From the NCBI RefSeq assembly GCF_934643405.1, contig NZ_CAKUCL010000129.1, positions 1 through 19,693 of the forward strand: a stretch of 19,693 nt of DNA, written 5' to 3'. The DNA comes from an uncultured Actinoplanes sp. Lineage in GTDB: Bacteria > Actinomycetota > Actinomycetes > Mycobacteriales > Micromonosporaceae. Positions 1 through 7,049 of this stretch are shown piece by piece (within the stretch, counting starts at the first letter, position 1; every line of letters starts with the position of its first letter). The notes under the pieces were generated by a model. It saw only the letters and a program-made list of their open reading frames with translations. It did not search any database and was not told where the DNA came from. The position numbers and the translations under genes are program-made.

Positions 1-2
1 CT

Positions 3-965
3 CCCGGGTCGGGCTCGTCTACCGGTGGCACCCCGTACGTGATCGGAGCCGTCGCGCTCGTCGTGATGGCCGGGGTGCTGGCGGCGGTGCTGCGGGTGCT
101 GCGCCGGCAACGCGATGCGGCCCCCGAGGCCGCTTCCGCTTCGTCGGTTCCGGCGGCCGAGCCCGCGTCGGTTCCGGTGGCCGAGCCCGCGTCGGTTCCG
201 GTGGCCGAGCCCGCGCCGGCTTCGGCGGCCGAGCCCGCGCCGGCTTCGGTGGCCGAGCCCGCGCCGGCTTCGGTGGCCGAGCCCGCGCCGGCCGGAGCGG
301 CCGCGGTGAATGCGCCGGCCGCATCCGGCTCTGTGGAGAAACCCGCCCGATCCGCCGACGGGCCGCCGCGGCTGCAGCCGGGCCGGGTGGCCGTGGTCCT
401 CGAGCCACTGACCGGCGACCACCCCGACCGGCTGGACGTTCGGTTGCGCGGAGCCGGGCTGCCCGGGTCGAGCGAGGTCTGCGCCTGGCTGGACGACGAA
501 CCGTTCCCCGGGGCGGCGATGCCGATCGTGCTGGGCCGGCACGGCCGGTGGCGGTTCTGCGTCGACCTCGCCGGCACGCCGGATGTGTTCACCATCAGCG
601 CACCGGCGGACATCGCGCGGCGGCACGCCCTCGAGTTCGCCCGGCAGGCGCTCGCCGCCGGCCTGTCGGTGACCATCGTGGGTGACGTCATCGGGTCGGC
701 GGAGCCGGTCGGCGCGCGCCGGGTCGCGACGTTCCCCTCGCCGGGCAGCGCGTTCGAGCGTGACACCGCACCCGGTGTGGTCATCAGCGCCGGGCTGCGC
801 GGCGACGACCTGGCCGCGGCCCGGGGCCTGCTCGGGCGGACGAACCGGCGACTCGTGCCGGTGCTCGTCGGGGACGTGCTGCGGGCGCGTTGGTCGGTGC
901 TTGTCACCGAGCAGGCGGCCATGACGGCGGTAGCGGCGTCGACGACGGAAGGAGACCGCCGGTGA
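3..965 (+). CDS. Single-pass membrane protein of a type VII secretion locus (5' end outside window)
   Basis: I do not recognise the family. The reading frame is open to the left edge, and a Gly/Ser-rich stretch precedes one hydrophobic segment (encoded about 36-95) that ends in Arg-rich residues (RVLRRQR). An extracellular or linker part therefore probably lies upstream, and the GTG at 39 would start inside the membrane segment. After the membrane segment comes a low-complexity Ala/Pro/Glu region made of six 8-residue repeats, then a folded domain of about 200 residues (encoded about 360-930) without a recognisable catalytic motif. The stop TGA (963-965) overlaps the GTG start of the next gene, so translation is probably coupled to the mycosin homologs. 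That context suggests a part of, or accessory to, the type VII secretion apparatus. It could be a distant EccE-like component, but I cannot show that. Confidence 0.7.
   Translation, partial: PGSGSSTGGTPYVIGAVALVVMAGVLAAVLRVLRRQRDAAPEAASASSVPAAEPASVPVAEPASVPVAEPAPASAAEPAPASVAEPAPASVAEPAPAGAAAVNAPAASGSVEKPARSADGPPRLQPGRVAVVLEPLTGDHPDRLDVRLRGAGLPGSSEVCAWLDDEPFPGAAMPIVLGRHGRWRFCVDLAGTPDVFTISAPADIARRHALEFARQALAAGLSVTIVGDVIGSAEPVGARRVATFPSPGSAFERDTAPGVVISAGLRGDDLAAARGLLGRTNRRLVPVLVGDVLRARWSVLVTEQAAMTAVAASTTEGDRR
156..299 (+). repeat. Six-copy 24-bp in-frame tandem repeat
   Basis: Units begin at 156, 180, 204, 228, 252 and 276, each starting GCCGAGCCCGCG. They encode AEPA(S/P)(V/A)(P/S)(V/A) octapeptides, a Pro/Ala/Glu-rich extended linker just after the membrane segment. 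The first two copies are nearly identical. Later copies switch from the SVPV to the PASV version, which suggests stepwise duplication. Confidence 0.9.
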
Positions 966-2599
966 CGGCGAAACTGCTGGCCCGTACGGGTCTGGTCGGG
1001 TGTCTGGCCCTGCTGGTGACCGCGGCGCCCGTCGTGACATCGGGGGCGGCCTGGGCCACGCCGAGCCCGTCGGTGACGCCGCAAGCGCCGACCGCCACGG
1101 GCGATGTCTACGTCAAGTACTACACGGTGGCCCCGTCCTACCAGGCTGCCCCGGAGAACCTTAACGAGATCGCCATCCGGTTCCTCGGGAGCGCCGGTCG
1201 GGCCGACGACATCTACCACCTCAACGTCGGGCGCAAGCAGCCGGACGGCGCGACGCTGACCGGGTCGAGGCAGCTGCACGCCGGTTGGTCACTGGTGCTG
1301 CCCTGGGACGCGGTCGGGGATGGCGTACAGAACGGGCTGCTTCCCACCGCGGTGCCCGGGCGCCCCGGACCGTCCGGCGCGGTGACCGGCGGCCGGCCCG
1401 GTACCTCCGGCACGCTGCCGACCGCCGGGGGGCCGTTGGCCGCGGTCACGCCGGCCGTTCCGGCCCGCCCGCAGCAAGGGGTGCCGACCGCCACCGCCGG
1501 CCGGGGCCTGAAGCCGTTGACGTCGCGGTCCTGCGCCGCGACGACCCCGTCGCGCAAGGACTCGGGGTGGGCGCAGCAGCGGATGGCAGCGGACCGGGCG
1601 TGGAGCCGAACCCAGGGTGAGGGTGTCCTGGTCGCGGTGGTCGATTCGGGTGTTGCCGGCAACCTGCCGGAGTTGAGCGGGCGGGTGGCGGTCGGCGCGG
1701 ACATCCCGAGCGGTGGCGGCCGGGGTGACACCGACTGCCTGGGTTCGGGGACCGCGATGGCCGGCATCATCGCCGCGCGCCCGGTCGCCGGCCACGCCGC
1801 CGCGGGCGGTCAGCTGACCGGCATGGCGCCCGGAGCGACCATTCTGCCGCTGCGGGTGGTGAGCAACGTGCCGCAGTCCCAGCCGGCGAACGCGGCGACG
1901 GCCATCGAGGTCGCCGTCTCGGCCGGTGCCAAAGTGGTGGCGATCGGCTCGTACGTGAATCTGTCCGACCCGGCAGTCCGCGACAAGATCAAGATGGCTC
2001 GGGATCACGACGTTGTCGTCGTGGCGCCCGCGCTGACCACCGCCACCGGGTCGCCGGCATCGCCGTGGTCCGGCTCCGACGAGGTGCTCTGGGTCGCCGG
2101 CGTCGGGCCGGACGGCCAGCCCGGCGCGGACTACCTGCCGGATGCCGTCGACGTGACCGCGCCCGGCATCGACGTGGCCAGCCTGGGCATCGACGGGACC
2201 GGGATCGCCAGCAGTGGCTCGCAGTACGGGGTGGCCTTCGCGGCGGGCGCCGCCGCGCTGGTGCGGTCCGCCTATCCCAACCTCAACGCCGCGCAGGTGG
2301 TGAACCGGCTGGAGGCAACCGCCGACCACACCGGCGACAACCTGCCGGACCCGCACACCGGCTACGGAATGATCAATTCGGACGCGGCCGTCACCATGGT
2401 GCTCGCCGCCGAGAGCCAGACCGTCCACCTCGACCGGGGCGGGTCGGGTCCGCTGCGTACGCTCACCATCGCCCTGATCATCGTGCTCGGCGTGGCGGCT
2501 GTCGCGGCGCTCGGGCTGCGCTCCCGGGGCCGTTCCCGGCCGTCCGCCCCCGCCGTCGCCGGCGCGCAACCGGATCCGGACCCGGGGACCCGGTCATGA
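962..2599 (+). CDS. Mycosin-type subtilisin homolog 1, LysM-like domain, probably catalytically inactive
   Basis: This is a 545-residue exported, membrane-anchored S8 (subtilase) family protein of type VII secretion loci. The GTG start at 962 overlaps the previous stop (GTGA) and has GGAAGGAG about 6 bases upstream; an earlier in-frame start would overlap the previous gene. In order it has a signal peptide (about 1-32), a LysM-like domain (about 48-115), a Gly/Pro/Thr-rich linker to about 190, a subtilase domain (about 200-490), and a C-terminal membrane helix followed by Arg-rich residues. The catalytic Asp is present (Asp228, VAVVDSGV). The His of the usual GHGT motif is Ser262 (LGSGTAMAG). 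The nucleophile of the usual GTSxAAP motif is Gln421 (GSQYGVAFAAG), and the oxyanion-hole Asn is not visible. It is therefore probably a pseudoprotease. Mycosins are known to have a structural role in the secretion complex independent of proteolysis, so a scaffold role is a reasonable inference. Confidence 0.93.
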   Translation: MTAKLLARTGLVGCLALLVTAAPVVTSGAAWATPSPSVTPQAPTATGDVYVKYYTVAPSYQAAPENLNEIAIRFLGSAGRADDIYHLNVGRKQPDGATLTGSRQLHAGWSLVLPWDAVGDGVQNGLLPTAVPGRPGPSGAVTGGRPGTSGTLPTAGGPLAAVTPAVPARPQQGVPTATAGRGLKPLTSRSCAATTPSRKDSGWAQQRMAADRAWSRTQGEGVLVAVVDSGVAGNLPELSGRVAVGADIPSGGGRGDTDCLGSGTAMAGIIAARPVAGHAAAGGQLTGMAPGATILPLRVVSNVPQSQPANAATAIEVAVSAGAKVVAIGSYVNLSDPAVRDKIKMARDHDVVVVAPALTTATGSPASPWSGSDEVLWVAGVGPDGQPGADYLPDAVDVTAPGIDVASLGIDGTGIASSGSQYGVAFAAGAAALVRSAYPNLNAAQVVNRLEATADHTGDNLPDPHTGYGMINSDAAVTMVLAAESQTVHLDRGGSGPLRTLTIALIIVLGVAAVAALGLRSRGRSRPSAPAVAGAQPDPDPGTRS

Positions 2600-3825
2600 G
2601 CGCGGCCACCGACACCGGGAAGCGGATCGCGTCCGCGGCGCTCAGTGTCGCCCTGACCGTGACGGTGTCGATCGGCGGCGCGCTGGCCGGGCCCGTCCCG
2701 GCCGTCGCCGCCCCCGTCGCCGGCGGGGAACCGCCGACGCTGCCGCGGCCGACGTCGGGGTGCGTGGGCGACTCGCCGGTGGTGGCCACCAGGCCACCGT
2801 GGGCGCTGGGTCGGATGGCTCCCCAGCACGTCTGGCCGCTGACCCGTGGCCGGGGCGCCGTGGTCGCCGTGCTGGACACCGGGGTGAGCGCGCGGGCCGG
2901 CGGTCTCACCGGCAACGCGGTCGAGCCGGGCACCAACGTGGTGCAGCATGTCCCGGCCTACCACGACTGCGCCGGCCGCGGCACCGCCCTGGCCGGCATC
3001 GTGGCGGCCCGTCCGGTCAGCGGCAGCCCGTTCGTCGGGGTCGCGCCGGAAGCGACTGTGCTGCCGATCGGCATCGTCGACGGCGATGGCAAGATCCCGC
3101 CGGGGGCGATCGCCAAGGGGATCCGGGCCGCGACGGCCGCGGGCGCCGACGTGATCCTGCTGGGGGTCGGCACCGACCAACCCGACGCCGGCCTGCGCTC
3201 CGCAGTGCAGGCCGCGGTCCGGCACGACATCGTCCTGGTCGCCTCGGTCTCCGACCAGGAACAGCTGAACTCGACTCAGAAATCGGCCGCGTGGTATCCG
3301 GCCAGCGACGACCACGTCCTCGCGGTGGGTGGGGTCGGCCCGGACGGCGTACCGACCGAGAAGCTGTCGCCGCGAGACAGCGTGGACCTGCTCGCTCCCG
3401 GCGCCGAGGCGATCAGCGTGGCACCGACCGGCCACGGCCATTACTCGGTCGGTGGTCCGGCGGTGGCGGCGGCGTACGTGGCCGGGGCCGCCGCTCTGGT
3501 GCGCGCCTACTATCCGAGGCTGGACGAGGAGGAGGTGCGCCGGCGGCTCGAGTTGACCGCGGAGCACCCGCTCGGGAAGCTGCCGGACCCGGTGGTGGGT
3601 TACGGCACGCTCGACCTGTACCACGCGGTGACAGCGCTGGACCTTCACGAGAGCACCCTGCCGCCGGCCCGGCCGGCGCCGGTGGTGCTGCCGGCCAAGG
3701 CACCGGCCAATCCGGCCACGCTGATCGGCGGGATCGTCTCGGCCGGCACCGTCGCGGCGGCCGCCGTCGCGTACATCTCCGCGGTGGCGATCCGGTGGGG
3801 TCGTCGTCGCCGCTGGCATGCCTGA
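2596..3825 (+). CDS. Mycosin-type subtilisin homolog 2, probably catalytically inactive
   Basis: A 409-residue S8-family mycosin homolog whose ATG (2596) overlaps the TGA of the preceding homolog (ATGA), so the two are coupled. It has a signal peptide (about 1-42), a subtilase domain directly after it (about 60-345), a Pro-rich linker, and a C-terminal transmembrane helix ending in RWGRRRRWHA. It lacks the LysM-like domain and long linker of its neighbour. Asp94 is in place (VAVLDTGV). The catalytic His is replaced by Arg128 (CAGRGTALAG) and the nucleophile Ser by Ala289 (GGPAVAAAYVAG). The oxyanion-hole Asn is also not evident in the segment LVASVSDQ. The surrounding structural motifs are well kept, so the protein seems to be folded and selected but not an active protease. 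It is a tandem paralogue of the previous gene and ends the cluster. Confidence 0.93.
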   Translation: MSAATDTGKRIASAALSVALTVTVSIGGALAGPVPAVAAPVAGGEPPTLPRPTSGCVGDSPVVATRPPWALGRMAPQHVWPLTRGRGAVVAVLDTGVSARAGGLTGNAVEPGTNVVQHVPAYHDCAGRGTALAGIVAARPVSGSPFVGVAPEATVLPIGIVDGDGKIPPGAIAKGIRAATAAGADVILLGVGTDQPDAGLRSAVQAAVRHDIVLVASVSDQEQLNSTQKSAAWYPASDDHVLAVGGVGPDGVPTEKLSPRDSVDLLAPGAEAISVAPTGHGHYSVGGPAVAAAYVAGAAALVRAYYPRLDEEEVRRRLELTAEHPLGKLPDPVVGYGTLDLYHAVTALDLHESTLPPARPAPVVLPAKAPANPATLIGGIVSAGTVAAAAVAYISAVAIRWGRRRRWHA

Positions 3826-3972
3826 CCGCGTGTCGGAAACTATGTCCGGCGCGAGCGTCCCTGGGGCTCCTACTTGATCGTGTCCACGGCGCGCGCCCGA
3901 CGACGAAGCACGACGCCCGCGATGGCCTTGGCCGTGTGGACTGCGGCGGGTCCGAGAGGCGACCATGTGGTG

Positions 3973-4851
3973 ATGACCTCACCGCCTCGCCCACCGGACG
4001 TCGGTGGCCAACCGGATCCGATAGGCGGGAGTGCAGAGTCCGCCCCCGCCCGCGGGTACCTGCTGGACAACGCGCGTGCCGAGGCGGGCGAGCGATTCGT
4101 GTGGCTGGCCGAGTTGTTCGATGGCGTGACGCGAGGGCACTTCGATCGGCTGGGGGTCAGGGCTGGCTCGCGCTGCTGGGAGGTAGGGGCCGGTGGCCCG
4201 AGTATCCCGGAGGCGCTCGCGGCGGCCGTCGGTCCGAGCGGGTACGTGCTGGCCACGGACATCGACCCGTCGTGGCTGAGGGCAGGCGGCGGGTACGAGG
4301 TGCGCCGCCACGACGTCGCCGCTGATCCGCCCCCAGAACCGGAGACGTTCGATCTGGTGCACGCCCGGCTTGTGCTGGTCCATGTACCCGACCGAGCCCG
4401 GGCGTTGGCCACGATGGCGGCGGCGCTGCGGCCCGGCGGCTGGCTGCTGGTCGAGGACGCCGATACCGCTCTGCAACCACTGGCATGCCTGGACGACGGC
4501 CCGGCGCAACGGCGGGCCAACCAGCTGCGCGACGCGGTCCGGGAGCTGTTGACACGCCGGGGCGCGGACTTGCGTTACGGCCGGACACTGCCACGGGCGT
4601 TGCGTGAGGCCGGCTTGGTGGATGTCGCGGCGGTGGGCTCGTTCCCGGTGGGCGGGCTGGCCTGCGACCGGCTGGAGGCGGCGACCATACGGCACGTGCG
4701 CGGCGAGTTGCTCGCGGCGGGGTTGGCCGACGACGCTGAGATCGACGCTCATTTGAATGCCATCCACGCCGGCGAACTCGATCTGACACTCGCGCCGCTG
4801 ATCTCGGCCTGGGGACGCCGTACGGTCGAGCACGCTCCGACAGTCAGTTAG
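3973..4851 (+). CDS. Class I SAM-dependent methyltransferase
   Basis: A 292-residue cytoplasmic protein with a class I methyltransferase fold. Motif I is WEVGAGGPSIPE (about 69-80), followed by the acidic residues that bind the SAM ribose in LATDIDPSW (about 93-101), then FDLVHARLVLVHVPD (motif IV region) and the LRPGGWLLVEDAD strand typical of these enzymes. The substrate cannot be told from the sequence. ATG 3973 was chosen because the similarity starts soon after. GTG codons at 3967 and 3970, closer to GAGAGG at 3954-3959, are possible alternatives. The gene is 147 bp after the mycosin pair and is probably separately transcribed. It converges with the MarR gene. Confidence 0.9.
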   Translation: MTSPPRPPDVGGQPDPIGGSAESAPARGYLLDNARAEAGERFVWLAELFDGVTRGHFDRLGVRAGSRCWEVGAGGPSIPEALAAAVGPSGYVLATDIDPSWLRAGGGYEVRRHDVAADPPPEPETFDLVHARLVLVHVPDRARALATMAAALRPGGWLLVEDADTALQPLACLDDGPAQRRANQLRDAVRELLTRRGADLRYGRTLPRALREAGLVDVAAVGSFPVGGLACDRLEAATIRHVRGELLAAGLADDAEIDAHLNAIHAGELDLTLAPLISAWGRRTVEHAPTVS

Positions 4852-4900
4852 TGGACCGGCCGGACGCGCGAGGCGGCCGCCATTGCACCTGGCTGCCGAA

Positions 4901-5401
4901 TCAGGCTGTAGCAGGATAGGACTCCTCGGGACGGCGGCGGAAATGATGCGCGTACAGGGACTCCAGCAGGCGATGGAGGAGGGCGTACTCCTGCGGGCTC
5001 AGGATCTCGAAGAACGCTGTCCCGCGGGCGACCACCTCGCCGCTTAGCTGCTCCAGCCGCCGAGCGCCGGCCGGGCTGACCGCCAGCACCTTGCTGCGTT
5101 CGTCGCGGGTGCTGCTGGTCGCGGTGACGAGGCCGCGTTCGACCAGCCGGGCTACCGTCGCCACGGCGTTCCGGGGATCCACGCCCACCATGGTGGCGGC
5201 GTCTCGCTGCCGCGCGGGTCCGGCCTGGGCGAGGGCGCTGAGCGTTGCCAGCTCGAGCTGCGTGAGGCCGGCTTCGGCCAGCCAGCTGGTCCACCGCTGC
5301 TGGGCGAGACGGCCCAGCTGGGCCAGGAGGAATCCCGGGCCGAGGGCGGAGGCCGGTGCGGCGCCCCGGTCGGCGGGAACATCGTCTTCCGTGTTAGACA
5401 T
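4901..5401 (-). CDS. MarR family transcriptional regulator
   Basis: A 166-residue winged-helix regulator of usual MarR length. The DNA-binding part is at about 50-105: LTQLELATLSAL, a recognition-helix region with VGVDPRNAVATVARLVERGLV, and a wing around TRDERSKVLAVSPAG. Flanking helices form the dimer interface. The ATG (5399-5401) lies within a perfect palindrome and is only 5 bp from the start of the divergent hydrolase gene. An in-frame TGA sits two codons upstream, which fixes this as the first possible start. There is no Shine-Dalgarno sequence, so the transcript is probably leaderless. By context it represses both itself and the hydrolase, probably relieved by a small ligand related to the hydrolase substrate. 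Confidence 0.94.
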   Translation of the reverse strand: MSNTEDDVPADRGAAPASALGPGFLLAQLGRLAQQRWTSWLAEAGLTQLELATLSALAQAGPARQRDAATMVGVDPRNAVATVARLVERGLVTATSSTRDERSKVLAVSPAGARRLEQLSGEVVARGTAFFEILSPQEYALLHRLLESLYAHHFRRRPEESYPATA

Positions 5402-5417
5402 GATTCATGTCTAACAC
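5391..5417. promoter_or_regulatory. 27-bp perfect palindrome spanning both divergent start codons (probable MarR operator)
   Basis: The arms are GTGTTAGACATGA and its exact reverse complement, with a single central T at 5404. The palindrome contains both ATG codons (5399-5401 on minus, 5407-5409 on plus) and the first codons of both genes, so both proteins begin MSNT. TAGACA, which resembles an actinobacterial -10 element (TANNNT) except for the last base, lies 7-12 bases upstream of each ATG. That is where the -10 element of a leaderless promoter would be. MarR dimers bind palindromes of this kind. Binding by the adjacent regulator is inferred. Confidence 0.85.
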
Positions 5418-6255
5418 GGCAGAGCATCGTTCGATCGACGTCTCTGCCGGCTCGGTGGCGGCCTGGCTGAGCGGGCCGGTGGACGCCGATCCGGTGGTGC
5501 TGCTGCATGGCTGGCCGCAGGACCACTCCTGCTGGGATCGGGTGGTGGCGCTCGCCGGGCGCACCCACCGTTGCGTCGCCCTGGACCTGCCCGGCATCGG
5601 AGGCTCTCGTCTCGACGCGCCCCGGGCCGGCAAGTCGTTTCTCGCCGAGCTTGTGCACGAGGTGATCACGGCGCTGGACCTGCGAGACGTCACGCTGGTG
5701 GGCCATGACATCGGCGGCATGGTGACGTACGCCTATCTGCGGCGCCACCCGGAGCTGCGAGCCGCGGCACTGATCGACACCATCGTTCCTGGAATCAGCC
5801 CATGGGACTCGATAACCGCCAATCCGCGGCTGTGGCACTTCGGCTTCCACGCCGTTCCGCGGCTGCCGGAGGCTTTGGTGGGCAGCAACATCGAGGCATA
5901 TTTCGACCACTTCTACGACGCCGTCGCGGCGCGGCCTGCAGCGCTGAGCCCGAAGGCCCGCGGGCGATACGTGGACAGTTACCGCCGGCCGTCAGCGCTG
6001 CGGCAGGGCTTCGACTTCTACCGAGCCTTCCCGGCCGACGCCGCAGAGAACCGCGCCGACACCGCACCGGTCGAGACGCCGGTGCTGTACGTGCGGGGCG
6101 TCGGCGGCAGCCTGCCGACAACCGCCTATGCCGACGGGTTGCGCGCCGCCGGGACGAGGCGAGTGACCACGAAGACGGTCGAAGGCGCCGGCCATTACCT
6201 TCCCGAGGAACAGCCCGAAGAACTCTGGCTCACGATCGAGAAGTGGCTCGGCTGA
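5407..6255 (+). CDS. Alpha/beta hydrolase, epoxide hydrolase / haloalkane dehalogenase type
   Basis: A 282-residue alpha/beta hydrolase. The oxyanion-hole motif HGWP is at 34-37. The nucleophile elbow is GHDIGG with Asp101, an Asp nucleophile as in epoxide hydrolases and haloalkane/fluoroacetate dehalogenases rather than Ser as in esterases. The catalytic His263 is in GAGHYLPEEQPEE. A helical lid lies at about 135-215. The charge-relay acid is not obvious, because the segment after strand 7 reads YVRGVGGSLP. Start: an in-frame TGA at 5401 rules out any earlier start, there is no Shine-Dalgarno sequence, and the ATG is inside the palindrome, so a leaderless transcript is likely. Control by the divergent MarR regulator is inferred. 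The exact substrate is unknown. Confidence 0.93.
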   Translation: MSNTAEHRSIDVSAGSVAAWLSGPVDADPVVLLHGWPQDHSCWDRVVALAGRTHRCVALDLPGIGGSRLDAPRAGKSFLAELVHEVITALDLRDVTLVGHDIGGMVTYAYLRRHPELRAAALIDTIVPGISPWDSITANPRLWHFGFHAVPRLPEALVGSNIEAYFDHFYDAVAARPAALSPKARGRYVDSYRRPSALRQGFDFYRAFPADAAENRADTAPVETPVLYVRGVGGSLPTTAYADGLRAAGTRRVTTKTVEGAGHYLPEEQPEELWLTIEKWLG

Positions 6256-6280
6256 AGATCAACCGCCGGTCTTCGGCGCC

Positions 6281-6304
6281 CGCCGGCGTTGGAGCCGGCC
6301 GGCG
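6281..6304. terminator. Possible hairpin terminator between convergent genes
   Basis: CGCCGGC (6281-6287) pairs with GCCGGCG (6298-6304) around a 10-base loop. It lies between the ends of the hydrolase and response regulator genes, where a bidirectional terminator is expected. There is no T-tract, and chance GC-rich pairing is possible. Confidence 0.35.
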
Positions 6305-6377
6305 AGGTGAACCGGGCGCCGGGCATGAACGCGTCTCCAGATAGCCGTTGGTCCGCGCGACTGCCGCGGGCGCCGGC

Positions 6378-7049
6378 TCAGCGGCGGGATCGGCGCTCCA
6401 CCAGGCCCGACTCATAGGCGATCATGACCAGTTGGGCGCGGGTCCGCACGTCTAGTTTGGTGAGCAGGTGCCCGATGTGGGTCTTGACCGTGGTCTGGCC
6501 GACGGTGAGGCGTTCGCCGACCTCGGCGTTCGAGAGGCCGCGGGCGACCAGTGTGAGCACCTCCCTTTCGCGGTCGGTCAACGCGGACAGGCCGGCAGGA
6601 GGCGCCGGGTCGGCCGGCACCCGGACGAACTCGTCGATCAGACGCCGGGTGACACCGGGGGCCAGTAGCGCATCCCCGGCCGCCACCACCTCGACCCCCC
6701 GCAGCATCTCGGGCGGGGACGTGTCCTTGAGCAGGAAGCCGCTGGCCCCGGCGCGCAGCGCGGCGAACACGTAGGTGTCGAGATCGAACATCGTGAGAAT
6801 AAGGATGCGCGTGCCGGCCGCACCGGGTGATCGGCAGATTCGGCGGGTCGCCTCGATGCCGTCCATATCGGGCATGCGCACGTCCATCAACACCACGTCC
6901 GGGCGTTCCCGCTCGGTGAGGGCGACCGCTTCGACACCGGTGCAGGCCTCGCCGACGACATCCATTCCGGCCGCTTCCAGCAGCACGCGGAAGCTGCCGC
7001 GCAGCAGCGCCTGGTCGTCGGCCACCAACACCCGGATCGGCGCGGTCAC
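6378..7049 (-). CDS. NarL/FixJ-type response regulator
   Basis: A 223-residue two-domain response regulator. The receiver domain (1-120) has the acidic pair Asp11/Asp12, the phosphorylated Asp56 (VVLMDVRMP), the conserved Thr in LILTMF, and Lys in FLLKDTSP. The C-terminal LuxR-type helix-turn-helix (about 155-215) has LTDREREVLTLVARGLSNAEV and TVKTHIGHLLTKL. The GTG start (7047-7049) overlaps the TGA of the kinase gene (GTGA), so the pair is one coupled operon. It probably controls the divergent ABC transporter operon, a common arrangement, but that target is inferred. Confidence 0.96.
   Translation of the reverse strand: MTAPIRVLVADDQALLRGSFRVLLEAAGMDVVGEACTGVEAVALTERERPDVVLMDVRMPDMDGIEATRRICRSPGAAGTRILILTMFDLDTYVFAALRAGASGFLLKDTSPPEMLRGVEVVAAGDALLAPGVTRRLIDEFVRVPADPAPPAGLSALTDREREVLTLVARGLSNAEVGERLTVGQTTVKTHIGHLLTKLDVRTRAQLVMIAYESGLVERRSRR

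Noticed and set aside
156..299. Possible CRISPR array from regular repeats
   Set aside because: The repeats are directly adjacent with no spacers and are in frame with a coding sequence.
19..408. Minus-strand frame with repeated RPPKPARA units
   Set aside because: It is the shadow of the 24-bp repeat of the plus-strand gene and has no ribosome binding site.
1289..2569. Long minus frame opposite mycosin homolog 1
   Set aside because: Gly/Arg/His-rich antisense of a GC-rich gene. The plus frame has domains, a signal peptide and coupled start codons.
2362..3966. Long minus frame opposite mycosin homolog 2
   Set aside because: Low-complexity Arg/Gly shadow without motifs.
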